Shown here: positions 1 through 12,700 of the stretch, piece after piece
Layout of the letters: the number at the start of each line of letters is the position of its first letter
How positions within the stretch are numbered: position 1 is the first letter of the stretch
Assembly: GCF_964355755.1 (NCBI RefSeq)
Contig: NC_092677.1
Span: forward strand, 26,754,101-26,818,100
Reading direction: 5' to 3'
DNA length: 64,000 bases
From: Antedon mediterranea
Taxonomy: Eukaryota; Echinodermata; Crinoidea; Comatulida; Antedonidae
The notes under the pieces: generated by a model
Told to the model about the DNA's origin: nothing
Database searches by the model: none
What the model saw: the letters and a program-made list of their open reading frames with translations, nothing else
Position numbers and translations under genes: made by a program

Positions 1-375
1 CGCAGAACCCATTATTCGTCTCTGCGCACATTTATTATGCTATAGTAACCATTTATGTCAAAAAATAAAAGGGTCGAAAATTGACAATTTTTCGAAAATT
101 TCCTTTACTATAGTACAGGGATTTTTCAAAAAATGGCAAATTTTCGACTTTTTTATTTTTCGATAAAACTGGTTACTATAGCACAATTGACATGCGTAGA
201 ATCCATTATTCTCCTCTGCGCATGTTTATTATGCTATAGTAACCATTTATGTCAAAAAATAAAAGGGTCGAAAATCGGCCATTTTTCGAAAATTTCCCTG
301 TACTATAGTACAGGGATTTTTTTTTTAAATGGCCAATTTTCGACCTTTTTTTTCCATCCTCAATACATTCTATAG
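1..375. repeat. Tandem repeat of about 193 bp with internal palindromes
   Basis: Two copies of one unit are visible. The segment starting ctctgcgcacatttattatg near position 20 recurs as a close match near 213. Inside each unit a fold-back arm (gggtcgaaaat / attttcgacc) surrounds a short perfect palindrome, ctatagtacaggg and its complement. This looks like a palindromic MITE or satellite unit cut by the window edge. The 80-codon open frame across it has no protein character. Confidence 0.7.
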
Positions 376-611
376 GATGCTAGATAGGCAATAAATATTG
401 ATACATTATTTCACAGTAATTGAATTTTCAACAGTTCGGGCTGTCTATATTTGACTGTAATACAATACAATTTAATATTCAAAATTACTATTAAAAATAT
501 TGGTCCTGCATAAACTTAAACAAAACAGAATCTACTTTTTGCATGGGCTAGCTAGCATTGGAAGTGTAAATAAACACCATCTTATTCACCTGATTTTGTG
601 TGATGATGTGT

Positions 612-790
612 GACCAGCATTCTAACACTATTCTGCGGCGGCCATGATGGTATTATGTGTCAAATACTATTGCGTTTTATCCACCAGCATTCTAACACTA
701 TCCTGCGACGGCCATGATGGTATTATGTGTCAAATACTATTGCGTTTCATCCACCAGCATTCTAACACTATCCTGCGCCGGCCATGATGG
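612..790. repeat. 71-bp tandem repeat, about 2.5 copies
   Basis: The block beginning accagcattctaacactat recurs at about 612, 683 and 754. Each copy continues with a CpG-containing gcggcggccatgatgg variant. No coding sense is visible. Confidence 0.75.
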
Positions 791-1477
791 AACTTCATTT
801 ACAGTTTGGTCAGTGTTCTGAGATGATGAAGTGTTTGATTGGACCGTCACTATTGTTTGGCTTGCTGATTGGTGGACAGACTGTCGAATGTTCCTTTCCA
901 TTATAAGCTGTTCTGTTAGCTCTACGCTCTCATAGCGAACTGTTTGTAAGCGATATAATCCATCGTCATATAATTTGTATCTATAGAAACATAATCAGAT
1001 ATTACAAGACCGTTTTATTCGACAACTTTACATTCTACAAATCACTATTTGAGTAGACAAGCTTCATAACTTTGTAAAAACAAATATTTATTATTTCACA
1101 ACTGATTAAAATTATGGTAAAAAAATATATATTATTATAATACAATCATATTAGTAAAATATACTTTAGTAATTATTTTCTGTTTATTTTTTTGTCTTCC
1201 AAAATGGCGTCCAAGTTATTTTTGGGCTGAGGAAGTGTTTGCACAGTGCCACCGAGCCATATCTACACTCTTTGAGGTTTATAGACACAACTTTGCACTG
1301 ATTACTAGCTGCATTATTATGGGAGTATGTTTCCATACGTGTTTGATCCAAAAAATGACCATGGTAATAATGTGCAGCTAGTTGAGCGCTTGCTTATATG
1401 CGATATATAAGAATCAACTATTATTATATTATATATAATTATTATATCTGCAGCTGTTAAAATCATGACTGACCTAC
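791..1477. other. Stretch without recognisable gene, downstream of HINFP exon 8
   Basis: AT-rich sequence. It should hold HINFP intron 8 or the 3' part of the gene, because exon 8 ends at a donor at 1478. I searched the minus strand for the family's conserved segment after the last finger (YKEHEDGYMRL-like) and did not find it, so the final exon probably lies beyond the left edge. Confidence 0.5.
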
Positions 1478-4400
1478 CTAAATCTACTATGTCCTGCTGG
1501 CCATTTCAGCTTGTGCACTCCTTTTAGATGCTTTGTTAGTCCAAACCCTCTTGTGTAAATCTTATCACATAGATGACAACTATAACATGCTTTGCCGTTT
1601 AACTGAAAATAACAAAGAAAGATTTCAGATGACATAACAACAAATTAAAAGAAAACAAATCGGATTGGAGAAATGTCATAGAAAGCTGGAAAGCAATTTA
1701 CAATATATATAACTTTATTCACAATCTCAGATAATACAAAGTACATGCAAAATTAATTGAGGTTGTGGACGGGGTTAAGCTGTAAGCTAATGCTTTAGAC
1801 GCAAAGCCCCTTAAAACGAGAGAGAAAAAAAAAAAAAAAAATTTAGATTTATTATAGAATTGAGTAAGGGTTTTTAGAATATTGTTAAAGAATTGTCCAG
1901 TGAATAAGTCATCTAAGGTTTGCAGTACAAGTTAGGAATGTCTAAACGTTTCGGTTTTTTATGCTACAGCGCCATCTTCTTCTAGGCAGGTAAAGAAGAT
2001 AGTTGTTACAGACAATCTAAGCTTGACTTTATTTTGGAAACGCCCGGTGTAGAGCGCCGATGCGTACCTTATGGACGCTTGTAATATGACTTTGTAGCGT
2101 CGATAGCGTGGTGCTTCGGAATTTGCAAACTTCAAAGCAACACTCATAGATTGGTTGTTGGTTGTGACAGTCCAGATGATACCGTAGGGCTGACATAGTC
2201 TTAAAACTAAAACATTAAAATAAACAATTTGTAAATGGTTTCAAATTTATATCGCAATTGTAATCCAGCCCCAACAGCATTGTTATTTTTTTCAGTGCTT
2301 ATTTTATTTGTATCTCCATTGAGATCCAGCCACTGATACCCACAGCATTGTCATTTTTCAGTGCTTATTTCATTTGTATCTCCATTGAGATCCAGCCACT
2401 GATACCCACAGCATTGTCATTTTTCAGTGCTTATTTTATTTGTATCTCCATTGAGATCCAGCCACCGATACCCACAGCATTGTCATTTTTCAGTCCTACA
2501 ATTTGACCAATCATATTTTCATGTTATGTTCAAGTACAACCACAATTGTCAAACTTACGATAGATCGCAGTATTGGCAAGGAAAAGGTTTTTCATTCGAA
2601 TGTCTCCATCGTATATGTTTGAGAACTCCAGATGGGGCAGGACACGTCATTTCACAATGAGGACATTTGTAATTGTTAACTGTAAGAAAAAAAAATTAAT
2701 TAGAGAAAATGTTATTATTTTCATTTATATCACCTTGATCCTTGTCATTTGTTTGGAGGATTGAGGGTCACATATAGTCAATAATTCATTAATACTAGCT
2801 TGAACTTATGCGACATGAAGAGTGCATTTTGTTTTACTTACTATGTGATCTGATATGGTCTCTAAGAAGCCTCTCGGTGGCATACACCTTGGAACAATGT
2901 GAACATTGGTACTGTTGAACTGTAAATGAAAAATATGCAGAAACCGTTACCAAGAATCTATGTTACAATAAGTACCTACATTACATTAATTTCCTACGAC
3001 ATTATATTAAAAACATGCACTACATTAATTTAAATTTATAAATAAACATACATTAAATTACCAGTCTTCTCAGATAAGGACATAAAGCTGGAGGTCCAGT
3101 GTACACATCTGGCTTGTGTGCACTTTAAAGAACATAGTACCCCGGTGTATTGGTCCATTCAGTCGTTGTGGACAGACGAACGGGCACTGATTGGTGGCAG
3201 CTCTCGACAGTAGGCTGCAAGTCGCAGGTTATTGCCCCCCCCCCCCATTTACGTTTAATTGACCTACGTTCGATGGCTACTTGACGATGTAAATGATCAA
3301 AGAACTTGCTGCGATTTGAGAACAGTGATCCGCACACAACACATGCATACTGCTTGGCTTGTGTATGGCTTCGTATGTGATCTTGTAATTTAAACTTGGT
3401 CTTAGTAACAGATAGACAATCTAAAGACAGTTAAAAAAGTTATAGATTAATTCTTTGAAAATCCAAATTGTAAAAGTAAATCTTTTTAAAGATTTATTAA
3501 CAACAAGTTGTATCATGTAAATCTCATAATATGGTTACCCGACAATCTAAGGGAAAGGATTGGGCAGGAGCCAGCGGATATAGGGATTGTTAAAAGGAAA
3601 TGGACACACACTGAGAAAACTACCATTATCAGGAAGCACGCCCAATAAGCACATTGATGAGACAACTTGGAACAGTGTGAAACAAAACAAAAAAGTGGAA
3701 TTGCAACAGCTATAGCCAGTGGAGCAGTAGCCTTCAACTATGTTTGCTCATAAATAGAAGAAGAACTTGATAAGGAAGTCAAGAATGTTAGGAAGAGGTG
3801 GAACTTCCCCAATATGGGACACCTTTGGGCTGTAACTGTAAACATAAAGGAATAGATATTTTGTTTACATACCTTGCCATTTGCAGTAATGTGTTTCTTT
3901 CTTTTTGTCATCAATCACTGGTGAACTATCAAGACAATGGTACTCAACATGCACATGAAACGATTCTGGGTTGTCGGTTACAAACTAAACAAAACACAAT
4001 TTATCAATAAATTTATTAATAACGTTGTGATCACACGATCAAAACGGTACTGGGTATGATCAAAGAATATATATCACAAGAATGAGTATTCCGCGATTTT
4101 TGCATGAGAAATTTGTAACAGAGAGTTCCAGTGAGTGATGCCCGCCCTCATAAGGGCGGATGTATACATACTAAATAAGACTTGATTTAATAGACATGAT
4201 ACGTGCCACATTAAATAGAATTATGATGATAGTTTTTGCAATTGTAAACTATTTTATAATACATATTTATTAACAAACTAGTGTTTATTCACTTTTACAA
4301 ACAATTATTTACTAACATGCTAAGTTAGTTCACAAAAAAGGCCTAACACAGCAACACCAAAAATCAACGAATATTACTCAGCACGGCCTATTCTTTACCA

Positions 4401-5710
4401 TTGCCGTGTACTACTCTACGCCCGGTAAATTAAGTATTGTTTTTATGATATAAATTAGTATAAAACACATGAGAAAATGTTAAATGTCATTAACATTTAT
4501 TTGTTTTACCAGAAACAAGTTAAATATAGGAATATTATTAAACTATCCTTCGTGAAAACGCGTAAACACCAACACGCCCGGTCACGCTATCGTAGCGCCC
4601 GGTTGATAAAGCAAACTGTTTATACGGCAGTTTTTACTAAATAAATTGCATAAAACGAACAATTAAATATCCAAATAGTATTTAACATGATGTTGGCATG
4701 TAGTTGATAACATTTTTATCATCGGAAAATACTCCGGTGGTCCAGCCTTTGATTAGTGAAACCTTCACCAAAAGTTGTATACATCCCAGATACATCCACA
4801 CTTATGGCGGCGCCCTACCACATGGACAATATTACTGTTACAGGGAAAATCGCGGATTACTCATTCTTGTGATATATATTCTTTGGTATGATCAACTAGC
4901 GTTCATGTTCCCACCTCGTCATGTATTCATAGAAGTACAATCTGTAGCGACTATAGAATGAACCTGGGACTTGACTTTCTTCGACTTTTAAATAATCAAT
5001 ATGATATTGAAAAGAGAAACAATTAATCTTGTTTTATTGCAGTATTTTGTTTCCCAAATTGGAATACTTTGCAAAGAAGCATCAAAATAAAAAAGTATAA
5101 ATTCCTATTGCAATGTTTTAAAATACTAACGTCACAATTCTGCCAACCACATTTAAAACTTTGCGGTAGATCTGGAATTAAGTTAGCGCCGTGTGAATCC
5201 AACTTGCACAATGCCTTGCCCATCTTCTCTCGCTCCTGATGGCCCCACCATTTTAATTTGGTATGGTACGCATGAAAATAAAGATGTCGAAGAAGAGGTA
5301 TTGGTCCATTTGTGACAAACCCACAGCTTCTCCACAAACAGTGGTACTCAACAGTCCCTAAATAACAAGAATAAATCAGTTATTTATAATTTCCAACGTT
5401 TTCAGACTTTAAAAGTTGTTGGGACTTATAAATATATTGATTCAACCAATATATTAACAATAAATAACATTTTACAATGATACTACTGAGGAAGGGTTAG
5501 AGTTACACAATTTTTTTTAGTTTGTTTTAATATACCTTCAATAACAATGTCAAAGTTCATATAGTTGTCAGGCGTTATTCCTTTTGGAAGGAATTCTAAC
5601 ATATGTATCTGAATGTGTTTGATGTAAGATGCAACATTGTCAAATACTTGTTCGATGTTGCACCATTCACAGTGCAATTGCATTGGCCCTTTCTTTAGCG
5701 TCCGTGGCAT
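1478..5710 (-). CDS. HINFP: Histone H4 transcription factor (HINFP/MIZF), 3'-incomplete
   Basis: C2H2 zinc-finger factor; in vertebrates HINFP binds histone H4 promoters and drives S-phase transcription. Coding exons, in transcript order: 5710-5536, 5357-5131, 3984-3873, 3420-3268, 2919-2842, 2679-2559, 2206-2068, 1602-1478. All boundaries are AG/GT and phases join without a stop for 376 codons. Family-specific segments include [85 protein letters not shown] and [20 protein letters not shown]. Finger 1 uses C14, C17, H32 and H36. The start follows MPRTLKKGP and matches the human N-terminus in register. An AG acceptor (tttatacag) lies 3 bases before the ATG, so a non-coding first exon probably exists upstream. 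The final exon after FRF is missing from the window. Introns hold repeats, a SINE piece and a DNA transposon. Confidence 0.93.
2262..2495. repeat. 66-bp minisatellite in HINFP intron 6, about 3.5 copies
   Basis: Units begin ttcagtgcttattttatttg at 2291, 2357 and 2423 and contain tctccattgagatccagcca and gatacccacagcattgtca. The same family recurs as single copies at 49230-49450 and as an inverted array at 54585-54835. Confidence 0.85.
3085..3150 (+). mobile_element. SINE 3' fragment in HINFP intron 4
   Basis: The segment ggtccagtgtacacatct followed by gtgcactttaaagaac matches, in opposite orientation, the body of the tRNA-headed element at 60044-60265. No tRNA-like head is seen here, so this is a remnant. 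Confidence 0.55.
4050..4897. mobile_element. Non-autonomous DNA transposon in HINFP intron 2
   Basis: A terminal segment, caaagaatatatatcacaag then aatgag, starts near 4060. Its reverse complement ends near 4890, with about 37 of 39 bases agreeing. Weaker inverted similarity continues inward (gcggatgtatac). The roughly 850-bp interior has no transposase frame, so this is probably a MITE-like deletion derivative. Confidence 0.65.
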
Positions 5711-6671
5711 GATCTGTATAAATAAAAATTATGAAAAAATGTAACAAATATTTACTGTCCCACTTTTAGAAGGCCTATAATAGATATGAATATTGGGTAT
5801 AATAAATAAGTTAGTTAGTGCATATTATTAGTTTACTACCTAGGCCTACCTACCTAGGCTAACTAGAGAGTAGTAAAGCCTTAGTAAAGGACTAGGCATA
5901 GGATCAGATGCCTACTACTAGACAGCCTAGCTAGTAGCTAGGGAGGCCTACATTAGCTAGGCACAGGTCGAGTAACCACAAACAAGGCTACACTTTATTA
6001 TCCTCAGTGGCACACTGGTTGAAAAGCCCTATCTCGGCTACTCTACTTTTTCTTTTGACCGTTGCTAGCTAGGCCTAGCTACTATACTAGTAGGGCCCTA
6101 CTAGCTAGGCCTAGGCTAGGCTAGGCCTACTCTAGACTAGCCTAGGCTAGTTAGGCCTAACTAAAACTTAAAAGGCCTACACAGTACAGAACATAAAATA
6201 GCTAATTAAACTAATTGACTTGTTAAATTATAATGTAATTTTATTAACAAATGAAGTTCTACTAAGTACAATTCACGGAATGATTTTTCAAAATCACCTT
6301 TTTTAAATCGAAGGCCTAAACTTTACTAAACTCTCGCACTCCGCAGCTAATGTGTCGCGGGAAATGTTCTTTCCCGATTATATTTTTGTTTTTGAAAAGA
6401 CGAGCGCCTCCTAATTTTGCCAGAGTGCACAATTTAAGATACAATAACTAAAACAATTACACTTTATGTTTTTGCATTATATTATTAATCATATAATAAT
6501 TTAATAAACAATATATATATTTATTTGTATTTAACATGTAAAAATTAAAAAAAATAACACCGATTGTTTTATTCCTGAATTGGACAACAGACAAACCGTG
6601 GCAATTTTTTATTCACGTGTGACCTACTACGCATGTGCATAACCCTCTTAATCGTCGCGATCAAAAGCACG
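5711..6671. promoter_or_regulatory. Head-to-head HINFP/RPS25 spacer
   Basis: About 960 bp separate the two start codons, which point outward, so this region probably contains both promoters. 5818-6180 is saturated with CTAG, CCTAGG and AGGCCT words, many overlapping and self-complementary. An oligopyrimidine tract, CCCTCTT at 6643-6649, lies about 25 bp before the RPS25 ATG and resembles a 5' TOP start site, as expected for a ribosomal protein gene. No TATA box is obvious for either gene. Confidence 0.6.
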
Positions 6672-7653
6672 ATGGTTAGTTTTAATTTTGCTCTAATAAT
6701 TTACACAATTATCGACATTTTACAAGCTATTTAAGAATAAAAATATCAGTATATGATTTATATAAATATTAATCTTATTGTAATTCTAAGTTAAATTAGT
6801 AAAGAAGGCGTTTTATCTGGAAATATGTAGTGTTTCGCTGTGTGGCTGTGTCGGCCGTTTGTGCCTTTTTGGTCTATTCCTCACTAGCCTTTTAGGCCTA
6901 CACTACACAGTGTGTCGCGGAGAGAGCGTTGGTTGTGTGGTAGCATAGCCGGCCATGATGTAGGCCTAGAGAAGACACACATAAAGTGTGATCATTCTTA
7001 ATATTCCATAATGATAGTGATACCATAACATATAATACATTAACAAAAAGTAGTACTAATTTATTAAAAGTAATTGAAGTTATATATAATTACCCTGCAT
7101 TTTTTTTTAGCCACCAAAACAGCAACAGAAGGGAGGAACTTCCAAGAAGTCTGACAAGCCAAAGAGCTCTGGCGGAAAGGCCAAAAAGAAGGCGAGTGAT
7201 TTCCCAACGCAATATGATATTTAATTTTCCCTTTTTATCATATTCATAAATAATAATTATATTTTAATGGTTTCATTCAACAGAAGTGGTCAAAAGGAAA
7301 GGTCAGGGATAAGCTCAACAATCTTGTGCTGTTTGACAAAGCAACTTATGATAAATTCTACAAAGAGGTACCAAGCTATAAGCTCATCACCCCATCTGTC
7401 GTGTCAGAAAGATTGAAGATCAGGGGATCCCTAGCAAGGAAAGCTCTTGAGGAAATGCTCAGAAAAGGTATGCAATAATTCACCCATGTTTCACAACCTA
7501 TTAAATTTTAAATGTCATATTTAATTCTCGTAAAATATGCGTTTACTATATGTCGGTTTGTTTTGTTTTTATTTAGGGCTGATCAAGGAAGTAGTGAGAC
7601 ATCACTCGCAAGTTATTTACACAAGAAACACAAAAGCTGCCGATGAAGCATAA
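6672..7653 (+). CDS. RPS25: 40S ribosomal protein S25 (eS25)
   Basis: Component of the small ribosomal subunit head; also needed for several IRES initiation events in other animals. Exons: 6672-6674 (the ATG alone), 7111-7191, 7284-7467, 7577-7653, giving 114 aa (human 125). The lysine-rich N-tail PPKQQQKGG is followed by [52 protein letters not shown] and QVIYTRNTK, diagnostic of eS25. A start codon alone on exon 1 just after a TOP tract is common in ribosomal protein genes. Intron 2 begins GCGAGT instead of GT; only this GC donor at 7192 restores the conserved KKKKWSK junction in frame. A poly(A) signal follows at 7770. HINFP is divergent upstream. Confidence 0.97.
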
Positions 7654-7769
7654 TGAAATCATCCTGCTATGGCGCCCTCTCCAGATTTAACACAATGCTC
7701 AACGATTATAACTGGCATGCAATGCGATCTAAACTCAATGTCATGTGAAATATGTTTGGAATTGTTGTA

Positions 7770-7775
7770 AATAAA
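7770..7775 (+). terminator. RPS25 polyadenylation signal
   Basis: AATAAA lies about 117 bp after the RPS25 stop codon, within a short AT-rich 3' UTR. Confidence 0.75.
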
Positions 7776-8040
7776 CAAGCACAGTGATACGTAAAAACAT
7801 TGAATGTCTTTATTTTGTTGTGTACTTATTGCTAATACAATTAGTCAACTGTCTGAAATAGTCGAAATAAAACAACATGCTCTACCTTCTTTTAAACATA
7901 TTGTATATAATATTGTACATCTTAAATGCATTCAAGGTGGGACAAAATATAACTTACTCTGGTAAGAGAACCTTTATTTTAACGACCCAAATACAACAGT
8001 GTTGGAAAAATGGAATAAAATGAGGTCTAGTAATAAACGT

Positions 8041-8866
8041 AACATGGTGACCAGGGTGTACATGTTGATGACGTCAAGTAGTACACGTATCTGGTGACCA
8101 GAGTGTACATGTCGATGACGTCAAGTAGTACACGTATCTGGTGACCAGGGTGTACATGTCGATGACGTCAAGTAGTACACGTATCTGGTGACCAGGGTGT
8201 ACATTTCGATGACGTCAAGTAGTACACGTATCTGGTGACAAGGGTGTACATGTCGATGACGTCAAGTAGTACACGCATCTGGTGACCAGGGTGTACATGT
8301 CGATGACGTCAAGTAGTACACGCATCTGGTGACCAGGGTGTACATGTCGATGACGTCAAGTAGTACACGCATCTGGTGACCAGGGTGTACATGTCGATGA
8401 CGTCAAGTAGTACACGCATCTGGTGACCAGAGTGTACATGTCGATGACGTCAACTAGTAAAGGTATCTGGTGACCAGAGTGTACATGTCGATGACGTCAA
8501 CCAGTAAACGTATCTGGTGACCAAGGTGCACGTCGATTACGTCAAGTAGTAAACATATCGGTTCACCAGAGTCTATGTCGATGAAGTCAACCAGTACACG
8601 TATCTGGTGATCAGAGTGCATGTCGATGACGTCAAGTAGGCCTAGTGCACGTATCTGTTGACCAGAGTGTACGTCGATGACGTCAAATAATAAACGTATC
8701 TGAGGACCAGGTTGTACATGTCGATGACGTAAAGTAGTAAACGTATCTGGTGACCAGGTGTACATGTCGATGACGTCAAGTAGTACACATATCTGGTGAC
8801 CAGGGTGAACGTCAATGACGTCAAATAGTAAACGTATCTGGTGACCAGGGTGCACGTGTTGGGAAG
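8041..8866. repeat. 47-bp minisatellite, about 17 copies, with CRE octamer
   Basis: The unit reads tctggtgaccagggtgtaca then tgtcgatgacgtcaagtagt then acacgta. The first ten copies are near-identical and exactly 47 bp apart. Later copies decay in sequence and length. Most units hold the palindrome TGACGTCA. The array begins about 390 bp after the RPS25 stop. Because 47 is not a multiple of 3, the open frames inside cycle through phases and are not genes. Confidence 0.95.
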
Positions 8867-8979
8867 AGTGATGGTGGTGGCGGTTTGATTTCACTCTCCT
8901 CTCCAACTTGCACTACCATTGCCATTCCTCTCTGGATAAAAGAAGAAAATGGTACAACGTATATTTAATCTTCAATTGA

Positions 8980-9704
8980 TATATTTAAATTATTATTATT
9001 TTTTTAATTATTATTTTATTTTCTGTATTTCATAAAACCGTATACATTACTCATCTTGGTTACAATACAAAGTAATACAAAATAATAATAAAGTAACCTT
9101 TTCAAGTTACAAAACAGATTTCATTAAAAAAAAAAAAAGAATGATGCGAAATAAAAGTCTAACTATTTTAAATTTTCAATTTCTTTATATTAAGTTATTA
9201 ATTGCATGATTATTTTTATAATTTTCAATACCAATAAATATCCTTTCTTTATCTAAAATCATTTTTCTTTTAAACTGTTATTTTCCTCCACATGATATCA
9301 ATTACTTTGCATTCCACGAACATGTGTATTAAAGTTTGTTCTTTTTCTAAACAAAATTCACAACTTGGTGATTCAACAATTGATATCTTATGTGGAAAAG
9401 AGTTAGTATAAATGATACGGTGAATAAATTTATTTCTTTTTTTCTTTCTTTCTTTTTTGTTTATACACGTCTTAACACATTGTTTAGTATATATTTTTAA
9501 GTAGTTTTTATCAGCTACTGCTTTTACGCATTTTTTCGAGAGCTTTTCCAACTTTAGTAAGTCCTTGATTGACACCGAAGTGTTTAGGTGGTGTCGTGAA
9601 TAATGTTGCCGGACTTGTATATGTTTGCAAACATGTTTCTTTGTTACGCCGAACAGCTGAATATAAACTACTTTAAAAATTGCAAAACGTTCGGCGTTTT
9701 TCAA
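8980..9704 (-). pseudogene. LINE remnant with RT-associated zinc-binding region
   Basis: The minus-strand open frame 9704-9270 ends with SCEFCLEKEQTLIHMFVEC followed by MWRKI. This C-x2-C-x8-H-x4-C arrangement in a W-rich context is typical of the zinc-binding domain C-terminal to reverse transcriptase in L1/Tx1-like LINEs. Upstream residues include NKFIHRIIYTNSFPHK. No reverse transcriptase core is present, and the flanks are AT-rich and low complexity. It is a decayed 3' fragment. Confidence 0.65.
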
Positions 9705-12700
9705 AAATGTATAACATTTATTTTAGTTAAGATCATGGGACTGCTGGCTCCTGTAATCTTTTTAACTTTAGCTGTTCCTGACCAATTCTTCTCTGTATAT
9801 TTTATGGGTCTTTTTTTGTCAAATACATGCAATGAAAAGAAAGTGACTACTAATCTGATCATGAAACATCCAGTAGCCTAAATTCAAGGTTCGTATAACA
9901 GCCATATGCTGGTACATTCACAGTATCTTTTACGACAGCGAACTCAGCCGAAATGTGGCTCAGATAATCTATGATAAAAATTAAGGCTTAATTTTTAAAC
10001 AAGGCGTACATCATCAACCCTTCGTTCGGAACGCCCCTATTAATTTGTTACAGACAAATACCCATAGAGAGAGAATAGTGTAAAATAGGCCTATATAATA
10101 TTAAAATGTATTAAGGCAACATTTTTCAGAGGAAAAATATATGTTTTAACATTGCAGCTCAGTCAACCCCTATTCAGGGACACCCATAATAGTTAAAAAT
10201 ATTTAGAACTTTGGTACACTATTCGCATAGAGTAAGTGATTGTCTCCCGGTGTCCTGATCTGGTAGGCGCGGCGCCGCACTGCTGGCTGCCGTGGGTCTG
10301 TATAGGGGCTAATCCTAATTTCCTCCTAAGCTAGAGGACAAATATAAATTATACCTTTACCTTTATCAGAATTAAGGTAAAGAATACCACCGGTATAAAA
10401 ACATTAGAGAGTTTTGGAAAACTCACGCATGCGCATACGTATCTGCGTACGGATGTTCTCGCAAAAATGCATATTATTATAGTCATTTACATGCCAGTCA
10501 CATATTGTTTTAAAGTATGTAGAAATTGACTTTTCAACATTAAAATTATTCAGATACTGGTAGGAAATAAAACAAAAACAATCGCAGCTAAAGAAAATTC
10601 AAACATCAGTAACAGTATTTTGCTGACGGAAACATACCATTGAGTCAGATATTGTTTTACAGTAATTTGTAAATTGAATATTCAACATTATTATTATTCA
10701 GATACTGGTATAGGAAACAAGAAACAAAGACCATTAAGTTGATAGCCTGTATATTAATTTCATTCCCGCCAATACCATTAAGGTGATAGTCTGCATATTA
10801 ATCTCATACCCGCCATTACCTAGCTCATCGCCGTTTTCTAGTTTGACATCCTTCACTGCAAGAACTCTTAAATGAATGACCATGTAGGTGCATCGAGTGA
10901 CTCACATTATCATTATTTAGAATAATAAAATCAACCACCTGTCGCAAAGAATTTTAAAAAAACTCTTAAAGTTCGTTAGTGCACAAATTGTATGAACGTC
11001 ACTGCTCTGGTAGTGATTATGCCCAAATATGGTAGTGATGTGACATCATCGTGTCCATATATGGGCACAGCAAGTTTGATTTTTTTTTGTCTTGTGTGAG
11101 TTCATCTCACGTTTATTTAAATTCTCATTGGTGAATAATATTATATACATAAGTACATTTGTGACAATTAAAAGTAAGTGTTTAAAGTAGTTAAAATACA
11201 GGTATATTTACATAATAAGATGCTTGAATTCAGTATTAACCATATTTGTTTTCATTAAAATTTTAGATACAACAAGTTTGATAGTGTAGTTTTAGTCACG
11301 CTTAAAAAAACCCGCAATCAATAACTTAATTTTATCAAAATTCGTTAGCGACGCTAAAAACTAGAGTTGACGCAATTACCTGGTCGATTTTTACTTTCAT
11401 AAAACTATTACTGTTGCATGTTTGCACACGGCGGCCGGGACCATAAAACGGTGCAGTTGGACTAGTGAAACGATGTTATTTATCTGATAACTGTTGATTT
11501 TAGCATCGGGGTATATTCTTCCGTCTTTGGATACGATATCGGTTAAACGAGATGTTAATACGACGATGCATTTGTCGTCGGCTATGTGCATACGGCTATC
11601 CAGAGGATCTGTACATAAAAAGTATAAATACCAAATCATCAAACCCATCAACAACTGCTCTCTTTATTTATTGTTTTAGCATTCTACTGTGTATTTATTG
11701 TCAGTCCGAGTCCGTATCACGTATTTCTAACTCAGCTGAACGCCATAAGACGACATACGCGCCGAGTATATAGCCGAATAGGGGGAAACTGCGGACCTTA
11801 GGGCTCAGCTGTCTGAGCTTATGTACAGGATAAAGTTGCTGTCAATGGTGTTTTTGTCATCCCCAATATGTACTGCTGCCATTAAAAAAAGATTCAACCT
11901 TGTATCGCTTCACATGAATAAACCCATTTGGGCGTGGCCCTAAAATTTTGCTGTTTGGCGCCCCGTACAGGATAAAGTTGCTGTCATTGGTGATGTAATC
12001 ATTAGTAGCCCACTGCGAATGATATCCAAAAAAGTTTATCCTTGTATCGCTTCACATGAAAATAAATGCATTTTTCCACCCCTATGTTATGATCCCCACA
12101 GGCCCCATGTACAGGCTGTGACCCGGCAGCAATGTCGAATATTGCATCTCGCCCTAATACGCACCTAACTACATCATCAAACCTTTTGTATCTTTTCACA
12201 TGAATAAATCTTCCGGCCGCCCGGTCTATAGCTTACCCGTGTAAAACACGATACATGTACGATTAGCACTATTCTATATTTATACATTTTCAACGCTACT
12301 GGTAGAATAAATGTACAGTGTGTGTACTATCTATTTGGAAATGGCTGACTGATCGATTGCCGCCTATTTGTAAACTTTTACCTACTTTAATTTCCATAAC
12401 TTTATTTACTTTAATTAGCCTATGGTTATCAAACAACACAAATTGAATATATAAGACAAATACTGGTAGGCTGCCCATGACGACTGCTGGCAGATGTAAT
12501 CAACTTTGCAAATCTTCTGTAATCTTTTCCATACTTCCTCTTCTTATACAAATGATTTATTCATTTTTCTTTATTTAAGCTCGCCCACCTCAAGATGTTT
12601 GCATCCGCCTTCATTCTCTGACTTATTATCATATTATTTTCATTGTATTTGCCCTTACATTTTTGTCAGAGTTTGTACATATTGTTATGAAAAAAAAATT

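Noticed and set aside
4704-4961. 85-codon plus-strand frame
   Set aside because: It lies within HINFP intron 2 and overlaps the terminal repeat of the transposon at 4050-4897.
8454-8906. His-rich 150-codon frame on the minus strand
   Set aside because: It is a by-product of the 47-bp minisatellite; frames cycle with the repeat phase.
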